DNA of 64,000 nt, taken from positions 1,984,001 through 2,048,000 of the forward strand of contig CP108521.1 in assembly GCA_035999765.1 (NCBI GenBank). Direction: 5' to 3'. Positions 52,164 through 59,017 of the stretch are shown one piece after another (position 1 is the stretch's first letter; each line of letters starts with the position of its first letter). The position numbers and the translations under genes were made by a program. The DNA comes from Streptomyces sp. NBC_01231. Lineage in GTDB: Bacteria > Actinomycetota > Actinomycetes > Streptomycetales > Streptomycetaceae. The notes beneath the pieces are model-generated. The model saw only the letters and a program-made list of their open reading frames with translations, searched no databases and had not been told where the DNA came from.

Positions 52164-53459
52164 TTGAAACGAACACTGCACGCCGCCGGATCGGTGCTGA
52201 TGGCAGGCGGGCTGCTTGCCACGGCCGCCTGCGGCGGCTCCTCAGGGAAGGCGTCCGGCGGGAAGACCACGGTCACCCTGATGACCTGGGAGTCGAACGC
52301 GACCAACCAGCTCATCGACAAGGCCCTGGCCGGCTTCCACGACCCCGACATCACGGTCAAGCGCATCGACACCCCCAACGGCAACTACGGGGACAAGCTC
52401 GCCTCTCTCACCCAGGCCAAGAAGCTGCCCGACCTGTTCTGGTGCGGCAACGACACCGAACTGCAGTACACCGGCCAGGGCCTGCTCACCGACTGGTCCG
52501 GCAAGCTGTCCGGCTCGGGTGGTTTCACCGCCGACAGCTTCTCCCCCACCGCCATCAAGAACTGGAAGACGGCCGACGGAAAGATCGGCGGAGTCCCTTC
52601 CCTGCTGAACACCTACGGCATCTGGTACGACAGCGACGCCTTCAAGGCCGCCGGGGTACCCGTGCCGGCGGCCGGCTGGACCTGGGACGACATGTACGCG
52701 GCCGCCGACAAGCTGCACAAGAAGGGCGCCAAGTACGGCCTGGTCGCCGACGCCCTGACCAATCTGGACGCGCCCTTCAGCCTCAGCCTCTACTCACAGT
52801 CCGCCGGCGGCGCACCCTTCGCCGACAGCGTCAACCAGCCCACCAAGGTGACCGCCGACGCGACCTTCACCGAGGGCGTCGGCAAACTCGTGGCCGGCAT
52901 CAAGAGCGGTGCCGTGGCACCCCCCGGCTACGACGCCTCCAACGCGCAGTCGCTGTTCGCGGCGGGGCAGGTCCCGATGCTGTGGAGCGGTCAGTGGCTG
53001 GCCGCCGGGTTCCTCACCGACAAGCCGAAGATCAAGTACGGCTTCGCACCCCTGCCGCAGGTCGACAAGGCGGCCACCCTGTACGACGCGGTGGGCATCT
53101 GCACCCCGTCGTACACCAAGAACGCGGACGCCACCTACAAGGTCCTCTCGTACCTCGACTCCACCGTGTGGACCAAGGTGCTGCCGGACTCGCCCGTGGC
53201 CGTGCCGGCCTACACCGGCGCCCAGGACGCGTACTTCAACGCGCTGGGCAAGGCCGGGCTGACGACCGTGGCGTCCACCGTCAAGGCGGACCTTGACGCC
53301 CCGCTGACCAGTGGCGTGCGCTTCACCACCCAGTGGGCCAGCCAGTCCAACGACCAGATCACGGCGTACTGGCCCGACATCCTCAAGGGCAACAAGCCGC
53401 TGTCCGACCTGCAGACCATGACCGGCAAGATCAACGACGTGATCAAGAGCAACAACTAG
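52164..53459 (+). CDS. Sugar-binding lipoprotein of the mannoside importer
   Basis: A 431-residue CUT1 solute-binding lipoprotein. TTG 52164 follows AGGAG with 6 nt spacing. The signal peptide KRTLHAAGSVLMAGGLLAT ends in lipobox ATAAC (Cys near residue 24). The mature part has TVTLMTWESNATNQLIDKALAGF, KKLPDLFWCGN, YGIWYDSDAFKAAGV and WTWDDMYAAADKL. Binding of alpha-mannosides is inferred from the flanking GH125 and GH76 genes. It is last in the importer operon, 44 nt after permease 2, with a terminator 22 nt beyond its stop. Confidence 0.92.
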   Translation: MKRTLHAAGSVLMAGGLLATAACGGSSGKASGGKTTVTLMTWESNATNQLIDKALAGFHDPDITVKRIDTPNGNYGDKLASLTQAKKLPDLFWCGNDTELQYTGQGLLTDWSGKLSGSGGFTADSFSPTAIKNWKTADGKIGGVPSLLNTYGIWYDSDAFKAAGVPVPAAGWTWDDMYAAADKLHKKGAKYGLVADALTNLDAPFSLSLYSQSAGGAPFADSVNQPTKVTADATFTEGVGKLVAGIKSGAVAPPGYDASNAQSLFAAGQVPMLWSGQWLAAGFLTDKPKIKYGFAPLPQVDKAATLYDAVGICTPSYTKNADATYKVLSYLDSTVWTKVLPDSPVAVPAYTGAQDAYFNALGKAGLTTVASTVKADLDAPLTSGVRFTTQWASQSNDQITAYWPDILKGNKPLSDLQTMTGKINDVIKSNN

Positions 53460-53480
53460 GGTCACCCGCGCGGAAATCCC

Positions 53481-53506
53481 GCCCCGGTCACCCTGCTGAC
53501 CGGGGC
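53481..53506 (+). terminator. Terminator of the mannoside importer operon
   Basis: A perfect 10-bp stem GCCCCGGTCA/TGACCGGGGC with a 6-nt loop. Confidence 0.85.
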
Positions 53507-53520
53507 GTGCGCGCGGCCCT

Positions 53521-53532
53521 GGAAACGTATCC
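53521..53532. promoter_or_regulatory. Mannan-locus operator 3 (GGAAACGTATCC)
   Basis: Lies 52 nt before the regulator GTG. One central base differs from operators 1 and 2. Its position suggests autoregulation of the LacI gene. Confidence 0.6.
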
Positions 53533-53583
53533 TGAGGGCGGTCCCCCGGCCGCCCCGGCGATGAAAGTTGGTTTCTGTCCCAC

Positions 53584-54621
53584 GTGAGCAGTCGTTCCCC
53601 GCACCGTCAGAACTCCAGGCCGACGATGCGCGATGTGGCAGAGCGGGCCGGAGTCGCCGTCGTGACCGTGTCGCGCGTCGTCAACGGTCTCGGACCGGTC
53701 CGCGAAGAGACCGTCGACCGGGTCAACGCCGCCATCAACGCCATCGGTTACCAGCGCAACGAGATCGCTCGATCGCTTCGCCCCGGGCAGAACTCCATGA
53801 CCATAGGGCTGCTGCTCGGTGACCTCACCAACCCGTTCTACGCGTCCCTGGCCAAGGCGGCCGTCGACGTGGCGAAGCGGGCCGGGTACGCGGTGCTCCT
53901 CAGTACCGCCGACGAGGACCCGGAGGTCGAGCGCCGTGCGGTGGGCGAGCTCATCGGGCGCCGGGTCGCCGGGCTCATCGTCGTGCCCGACCAGGGCGAC
54001 CACGCCTTTCTCGACGAGGTGAACGCCCATGACCGGGTGCCCATCGTCTTCGTCGACCGGCCCGCCACCGGCGCCGAGGCCGACACTGTCCTGTTCGACA
54101 ACGAGGGCGGCGGAGCGGCGGCGACACAGCACCTCATCGACCACGGCCACCGCCGGATCGCGATCCTTGTCGCGCCCTCGTACTACACCACCGGCCGCCG
54201 GTTGCGCGGCTACCGCAAGGCCCTGCGGCGCAACGGCCTTTCCGCCGACGAGGACCTGGTCGTCACCCTGCGGCGCGGCACCACGGACGACGCCTGCGCC
54301 GCCACCCGCGCGCTGCTGGAATCGGCGCGACCGCCGACGGCGATCTTCTCGACCACGGGCTTCCTCACCGAGGGCGTCCTGCGGGCGCGCCAGCAACTGC
54401 GGGCGCCCGTCGCGGTGGTGGGATTCGACGACTTCAAACTGGCCGACATGCTCCCGACGCCGGTCACGGTGGTGACCTCCGACACCGAGGAACTCGGTCG
54501 CCAGGCCGCCCGTCTGCTCATCGACCGCATCAGCGGCGAGGGCGGCCCCACCCGCAGGGCCGTCCTGCCGGTGCGGCTCATCGCCCGGGGGACGGGGGAA
54601 CTGGGCCCCCGGTCTCAGTAG
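53584..54621 (+). CDS. LacI-family repressor of the mannan locus
   Basis: A 345-residue LacI/GalR regulator. The helix-turn-helix is MRDVAERAGVAVVTVSRVVNG, followed by the hinge YQRNEIARSLR. The effector core has IGLLLGDLTNPFYASLAKAA, VVPDQGDHAFLDEV, IVFVDRPATGAEAD, HGHRRIAILVAPSYY and VVGFDDFKLADMLPTPVTVV. It should bind the GGAAACGTNNCC sites and release on a mannoside inducer. GTG 53584 has only a weak ribosome site. Its end overlaps the convergent GH76 gene by 7 nt. Confidence 0.9.
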   Translation: MSSRSPHRQNSRPTMRDVAERAGVAVVTVSRVVNGLGPVREETVDRVNAAINAIGYQRNEIARSLRPGQNSMTIGLLLGDLTNPFYASLAKAAVDVAKRAGYAVLLSTADEDPEVERRAVGELIGRRVAGLIVVPDQGDHAFLDEVNAHDRVPIVFVDRPATGAEADTVLFDNEGGGAAATQHLIDHGHRRIAILVAPSYYTTGRRLRGYRKALRRNGLSADEDLVVTLRRGTTDDACAATRALLESARPPTAIFSTTGFLTEGVLRARQQLRAPVAVVGFDDFKLADMLPTPVTVVTSDTEELGRQAARLLIDRISGEGGPTRRAVLPVRLIARGTGELGPRSQ

Positions 54622-55826
54622 AGCGTCGACCAGAGGGCGCGGGGCCACGCGAGCACGGCGTAGAGCTGCGCGAAGGCCGCCTGCTGGATCGCCTGCGTGC
54701 CGCCGGACGAGTCGAAGTGCACCAGTCCGGTCGCGGGGTCGCGCATGGTGGACCACACCTGGTCGGCGTAGTCGGCCATCGCGCGATGGTAGGTGCTGTC
54801 CCCGGTCACCGACTCGAGGAGCAGCAGGTTCTTGAAGAAGATCGAGTTGAAGAACACCGGCTGGGTGAACAGCCGCCCCTGGGTGACGTAGTAGGCGTAC
54901 GCGGCCTCCGCGATCCGCTTGGCCCGGCTCAGATAGACGCCGTCCTTGGTCGCCCGGTGGAGCAGGACGTTGACCGCCACCGGCACGCCCTGGTTGTAGG
55001 ACCAGAAGGTCTTCTCGATGGTGCCCTGGAGGTCGAGGTGGTCCCAGTACAGTCCGCCGGGGCTCTGCAGATGGGTGTTCGTCCAGTCGTAGAACCGTCT
55101 TGACCAGTCCAGGTAGTCGCTCTCCCCGGTGATCAGGTGGAGGCGCAGGCCGAGTTGGGCGCCCGGCATGTTGGAGACCGTGTTGCGGTCGTTGCTCCAG
55201 GTCGCCTGTGTCCAGAAGACCCCGCCGGGAGCGGCGTGCGAAGTGTCGGTGTCCCAGCCGGACTTGACGAGGGCGAAGATCTCCTTCGCGCGGGCCAGCG
55301 CGGCTTTGTCCCCCGTCTGCAGGTGGCGCTGGACCTTGGCCAGGCCGACCCACTCGTTGTCGTCGTAGAACATGTCGCCGCCCGAGCCGTACGGGGCGAC
55401 GGGGTAGGAGGCGTATCCGGGCAGCTTGGTCGTGCCTCCGCCGGCGTTCCAGTAGTACTCCTGGGCCTTCGCACGGGCGGCCAGCTCCTTCTCGTAGGCC
55501 TTGTCCACCGCCGCGAGGTCCAGAGCGGCGCTGTGCACCTGGGAGAAGGGCCATTCGTAGGAGTACGTGTTGTCGCCCGAGGCCGCCGGATACTGCTCGC
55601 GGACCAGTCGGGATCCGTCCGTCGCGTCCAGGTACTTCGCGAGGGCGGCGTAGGCGGCTCTGGCGCGGGACAGGGCGCGGGACCGGTGTTCCGCGTCTTC
55701 CGTGGTGTCGCCGGCCGCGGCGGTCGCGGCGGCCGCGGTTCCGGTGGATGTCGCCGTCATCGTGGCCATGGCCATGGCCGTGAGACCGGAGCCGATCAGC
55801 GTCCGGCGGGAGGGATACGCGCGCAT
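54615..55826 (-). CDS. Secreted GH76 alpha-1,6-mannanase
   Basis: A 403-residue GH76 endo-alpha-1,6-mannanase. The N-terminus SRRTLIGSGLTAMAMATM is a Tat-like signal peptide. The catalytic Asp pair is in GGDMFYDDNEWVGLAKV (about residue 155). Other phrases are YPVAPYGSGGDM, VFWTQATWSNDRNTVSNMPGAQLGLRL and YNQGVPVAVNVLL. It would cut the alpha-1,6-mannan backbone of fungal or mycobacterial-type glycans outside the cell, feeding the importer and GH125. ATG 55826 directly adjoins an operator. Confidence 0.92.
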   Translation of the reverse strand: MRAYPSRRTLIGSGLTAMAMATMTATSTGTAAAATAAAGDTTEDAEHRSRALSRARAAYAALAKYLDATDGSRLVREQYPAASGDNTYSYEWPFSQVHSAALDLAAVDKAYEKELAARAKAQEYYWNAGGGTTKLPGYASYPVAPYGSGGDMFYDDNEWVGLAKVQRHLQTGDKAALARAKEIFALVKSGWDTDTSHAAPGGVFWTQATWSNDRNTVSNMPGAQLGLRLHLITGESDYLDWSRRFYDWTNTHLQSPGGLYWDHLDLQGTIEKTFWSYNQGVPVAVNVLLHRATKDGVYLSRAKRIAEAAYAYYVTQGRLFTQPVFFNSIFFKNLLLLESVTGDSTYHRAMADYADQVWSTMRDPATGLVHFDSSGGTQAIQQAAFAQLYAVLAWPRALWSTLY

Positions 55827-55838
55827 GGAAACGTCTCC
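55827..55838. promoter_or_regulatory. Mannan-locus operator 4 (GGAAACGTCTCC)
   Basis: Directly abuts the GH76 ATG, so repressor bound here would cover the ribosome site region of the gene. Confidence 0.65.
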
Positions 55839-55862
55839 ATTCGGTGCGGGACCAGAGGTGAT

Positions 55863-55874
55863 GGAAACGTTCTC
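55863..55874. promoter_or_regulatory. Mannan-locus operator 5 (GGAAACGTTCTC)
   Basis: Lies 36 nt upstream of operator 4 in the GH76 promoter. A weaker related GAAACGTTC (55937-55945) lies further up. Paired sites fit cooperative repression. Confidence 0.6.
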
Positions 55875-56165
55875 ATGGGCCTATGGAGCCGTCAACGGTC
55901 CGGACAGCACCAGTAGTCCGCGGCGCCGATCGGTACGAAACGTTCCTGGACGAGCGGCTCTCGGAGTCGTTTTCGCTCCGGCCGGACCTCCGTGTTTCTC
56001 CTGGTCGACGGCCTGGCGGTGGGGAGTGCGGCGAGGGGTTGGGCACACAGGGGGGCGGCGTCGGGCCGGCCGTCCCACCAAGGGGCGGCCGCGCCGCGCG
56101 TATCTGGTGTCAGGCGTACGTGGCCGGACAACTCGGCACGCCGGACGGCGTGTTGGGCGAGGGGC
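55875..56165. other. Intergenic region, no supported gene
   Basis: A 107-codon plus-strand frame (55883-56206) begins with an ATG and contains RGADRYETFLDERL, which looks protein-like. It then becomes Gly/Arg-rich without a ribosome site, so it is not called. The GAAACGTTC half-site near 55940 is the only feature I trust. Confidence 0.4.
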
Positions 56166-56447
56166 TCACCCCGTCGGCGCGGGCTCCTCCGGTACGGACG
56201 GTGTGACGCTGACCCTGGAGGGCTCGGGTGAGTACACGGTCGGCGAAGGGGATCGGGGCGGGGCGGGGCTCGGCGTGACCGTCGGCGGGTCCGCCGCCCA
56301 CCCCGGCACACCGGTCAGCAGCCGGTCCCGAACCAGTGTCAGCGCACGGACGGCGGCCCGCAGCCACGAGTGCGGCCGCGTCCCGCGAGGGGAGGCCGGC
56401 GGGTCACTGATCCAGCGCGGGACTGCCGGGACCGGTGCTGTCGTCAT
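56166..56447 (-). CDS. Small Ser/Thr/Pro-rich protein
   Basis: A 93-residue protein from ATG 56447 behind CAGGAGA. The N-terminus TTAPVPAVPRWISDPPASPRGT is Pro-rich. A weakly hydrophobic middle (WLRAAVRALTLVRDRLLTG) follows, then a Thr/Ser/Pro tail (TPSPAPPRSPSP and so on). No clear transmembrane segment and no known family. It follows the gene at 56577 on the same strand by 129 nt, and both share a TP/SP-rich style. The coding call rests on the ribosome site and the sharp compositional pattern. Confidence 0.45.
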   Translation of the reverse strand: MTTAPVPAVPRWISDPPASPRGTRPHSWLRAAVRALTLVRDRLLTGVPGWAADPPTVTPSPAPPRSPSPTVYSPEPSRVSVTPSVPEEPAPTG

Positions 56448-56576
56448 GGGTCTCCTGGACGGGTGGAGCGGGTGTCTCCGACGGAACGGGGGTGGAGCGG
56501 CGGGAGTGCGGGCGGTGCGGCGGGGGCCGCCGGACCGTGGCCCGGCAGCCCCTTCAGCTCTCTCCCGGGGGGAGTG

Positions 56577-56966
56577 TCAGCGGTGTCGCGGGACCGGGGC
56601 GGGGCTCGTCCACTTCGTGGGTGCGGGCTTCGGAGTGACCTCCGACGGCACCGGGACCGGGGCCTTGCTCGCCTCTCGCGTCGGCTCGGCCCGGGTAGGC
56701 GACGGGACCGGGCTCGGGCGGGTTCCCTCCGCCGGTTCGGTCACCGTCGGCACGGGGACCGGGACGAGGCTCGTCACCTTGGTGGGTACGGGCTTCGCAG
56801 GGGCCTTTGACATCACCGGGGTCGGGGCCGTCCGGGAGCTGTCCGTGCCGGCCTGTGCGACCATCGCCCCCGCGCCGACGGCCAGGACGGCCCCTACGGC
56901 GGTGGCCCCCAGGGCGGTGCGCAGCCGGTGGGCGCGCAGGTGTTGCAGGGCGTGACGTGCGGACAT
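56577..56966 (-). CDS. Exported or membrane-anchored Pro/Val/Thr-rich protein
   Basis: A 129-residue protein from ATG 56966 behind GAGGAAGGG. A basic start (SARHALQHLRAHRLRTALG) leads into a hydrophobic helix (ATAVGAVLAVGAGAMVAQAG), either a signal peptide or an anchor. The remaining ~85 residues are a low-complexity chain of PVPVP, PTK and SPVPSP units. It probably spans the wall as an extended stalk; no catalytic motif. It lies 62 nt after the TnpB-like gene, same strand, and read-through is possible. Confidence 0.6.
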   Translation of the reverse strand: MSARHALQHLRAHRLRTALGATAVGAVLAVGAGAMVAQAGTDSSRTAPTPVMSKAPAKPVPTKVTSLVPVPVPTVTEPAEGTRPSPVPSPTRAEPTREASKAPVPVPSEVTPKPAPTKWTSPAPVPRHR

Positions 56967-57028
56967 GCCCTTCCTCGAATCGTCGTCGGGTCGTTGCGGT
57001 CGTGGTGGAAAGGAGGCGTCCACCGTTC

Positions 57029-58696
57029 CTAAAGACTGAGCGGGAATGAGTCCTGTTGCCAGGACCCCTGCTCAGCCGGGTGCTCCGAACGGTGTTGGGC
57101 ACCCTGGTCGCCCGCTTTCGCTCCACGGCCCGGTGGCGCGCATCCGGTGCGCGGTCCGGGGATGTGGGGGCGGGTTTCCTCACGCCGTCGGGCTTCCGGT
57201 CGGGCCTGGACGGTCCGATGCCCACGACGATCACTCTGGTCGTCGTGGGGCGGTGCTGTCCTCCCCCAGCGCCTTAAGGGCCTGGGAGGTGCCCCCAGCC
57301 GGATCGGGTGTCCAAGGGCGCGTCGCCCGACCGCGATGCTCGCCGCATCGTGCCGGGACGGTTTATGTCGTGGGGTGGTCAGTGGTTTCTGCCAGTGCTG
57401 GGCACCCCACCGGGAGGTGTAGGCCGGATCGACCGCGACGATCGCGATGTCCTGTTCGGCGGCCATCGACACGAGGCGGGCTTTGAGTCTGGCGGTGGGG
57501 AAGCGGGAGAGCAGGCGGCGGAAGCGCTTGTTGCGGCCGTGCTTCTCACGGCTGGTGCCGTCGCTGAAGTCGAGGTCCTCGATGGCGATCGCGGCAGCTC
57601 CGCAACGCCGGGCATGGTGCAGCAGCCGGGTCAGGGCGTGCCGGATCTGCGCGTCCCGGTGCTCAGTGCTGCCGGTGAGGTCGTAGGAGAACCGTTGTGG
57701 CTCGCCGACCGGGTTGCCGTGCACATCCAGACGCCAGCAGGCGAGGTGGTCGTCGTTCATGTCCACCCCCACCACACCCCGCGCCAGCGCCGCCTCCAAC
57801 GGCAGGACGGGAACGGCGGCGCGCTGCCAGGACGCGGTGACATACCAGCGTCCGCGTGCCGGGTCGTGGTGGATGCGGTAGGCCACGGCCCGGTTCGCGG
57901 CGATCCGGTCCAGCCACTCCTGCCCTCGATGCTGGAACCGTACGGTCGCGTCCAGGACGTAGCGGCCGTGGGGTGCGTTGGCCAGGTGGGCCAGCGGGGC
58001 CGGGAGCTTGAGCGAGACCTGCCCGGTGTCGGTGACACGGATCGTCTCGTTGCCGAAGCGTTTGCCGGACTCTCCGTCGGCGGCCAGGAACATCCGCTCC
58101 GCCCGCCAGCGCTCCCTCCATTCCTGCTCGGCCAGCCCGGCCGCCCGCAGGTGGTGGCGGGTGTTCGCGAGGCGTTTGCCGCCGCGCACCACGTGTACCC
58201 GGCCCGCCGCCCAGTCCGCTTCCACTGTCGCCAATCGGTCCTTCAGGGTCTGAAGGCGGCGGGACTTGGCATGCCACTCCCCCCGCGACGTATACCCGCG
58301 CACCAGCCCCGCGCGCCTGTCCGCCTTGGCGCCCAAGGGCCGGGCCAGCCGCGCCTCGACCGACGCGATCTGCCCGCGCAGCCACGCCAGATGGGCCGCC
58401 TGCCCACGTCGCGCCAGCGCCCACTGATCATGCGTGGCCTTGGTGATACTGCCCGCCCAGCGTGCCGAGGACCTCCCCGTCAGCTCCCGCTTGCGCACCG
58501 CCCATGAGGCCGCGTCATGCGCCCGCCCCTGGCGACAGCGTTCCGCGAGATCCCCGACCGCCAGCGACCCCAGGAATGCCCCCACCTCGGTCAGCACCGC
58601 CGCGTCCGACTCACTCACCCGAAGCCGGTCCCGAACAGCCACCCCAGCCGGGCCCGGCACCATGAACGACGCCGCCACCTCGCGTAACCCGCCCAC
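57029..58696 (-). CDS. Stand-alone TnpB-like (IS200/IS605 accessory) RuvC-type protein
   Basis: A protein of about 555 residues (start uncertain: GTG 58696, TTG 58723 or ATG 58663). Three RuvC-like motifs are in order: ARGVVGVDMNDDHLACWRLD (Asp, about 310), AAIAIEDLDFSDGTSREKH (Glu, about 373) and RHDAASIAVGRRALG (Asp, about 449). The stretch VDPAYTSRWGAQHW lies where TnpB normally has its zinc ribbon, but the CxxC pairs are absent. An N-terminal helical region has WLRGQIASVEARLARPLG. No TnpA gene is adjacent. RNA-guided cutting is known for canonical TnpB; activity here is open. The C-terminal ~90 residues (PHIPGPRTGCAPPGRGAK) are low complexity and span a palindrome. Confidence 0.75.
   Translation of the reverse strand: MGGLREVAASFMVPGPAGVAVRDRLRVSESDAAVLTEVGAFLGSLAVGDLAERCRQGRAHDAASWAVRKRELTGRSSARWAGSITKATHDQWALARRGQAAHLAWLRGQIASVEARLARPLGAKADRRAGLVRGYTSRGEWHAKSRRLQTLKDRLATVEADWAAGRVHVVRGGKRLANTRHHLRAAGLAEQEWRERWRAERMFLAADGESGKRFGNETIRVTDTGQVSLKLPAPLAHLANAPHGRYVLDATVRFQHRGQEWLDRIAANRAVAYRIHHDPARGRWYVTASWQRAAVPVLPLEAALARGVVGVDMNDDHLACWRLDVHGNPVGEPQRFSYDLTGSTEHRDAQIRHALTRLLHHARRCGAAAIAIEDLDFSDGTSREKHGRNKRFRRLLSRFPTARLKARLVSMAAEQDIAIVAVDPAYTSRWGAQHWQKPLTTPRHKPSRHDAASIAVGRRALGHPIRLGAPPRPLRRWGRTAPPHDDQSDRRGHRTVQARPEARRREETRPHIPGPRTGCAPPGRGAKAGDQGAQHRSEHPAEQGSWQQDSFPLSL
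57260..57298. repeat. Palindrome inside the 3' end of the TnpB-like gene
   Basis: CCTCCCCCAG (57260-57269) pairs with CTGGGAGG (57282-57289) around a CCTTAAGG core, then GTGCCCCCAG. It resembles the small palindromes scattered in Streptomyces intergenic DNA. Here it lies in the open frame, near where omega RNA of TnpB systems is encoded. Confidence 0.5.
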
Positions 58697-59017
58697 CCGC
58701 CCCCACTCCCCCCGCCCGGCCAAAGATCCCCGTCACGGCAGTCAACGAGCCCGTTCCACAAAAGGTCACCCATTCGATCTGAGAACTTTCGTTCCCCTCT
58801 CAACAACACAGGCCCGCAGCACATCCCAGGCCGGAGGGGACCTCCTGACGCACAGAGAACAATCGCGTCCGACACGGGCACTCACTCACGCTCACCAGAA
58901 GTCACTCATCCTCGGTAAACCGGCAGCAGCTCCCGACCCCCGACGAGGTTGCGTGTGACCTGGGGCACACGACATGTGGGCCGCCGCCGCGGGGACAGCG
59001 GCCCACACCGACACCGG
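58697..59017. other. Intergenic region between the TnpB-like gene and the arabinofuranosidase
   Basis: About 320 nt. It includes a comparatively AT-rich stretch (58750-58810) and the likely left end of the TnpB-like element, but I could not define terminal repeats or a target duplication. No supported gene. The last ~60 nt follow the arabinofuranosidase stop. Confidence 0.4.

Noticed and set aside
55883..56206. 107-codon plus-strand frame upstream of GH76
   Set aside because: The start looks protein-like, but there is no ribosome site and the second half is GC-driven low complexity. Possibly a gene remnant, but not supportable.
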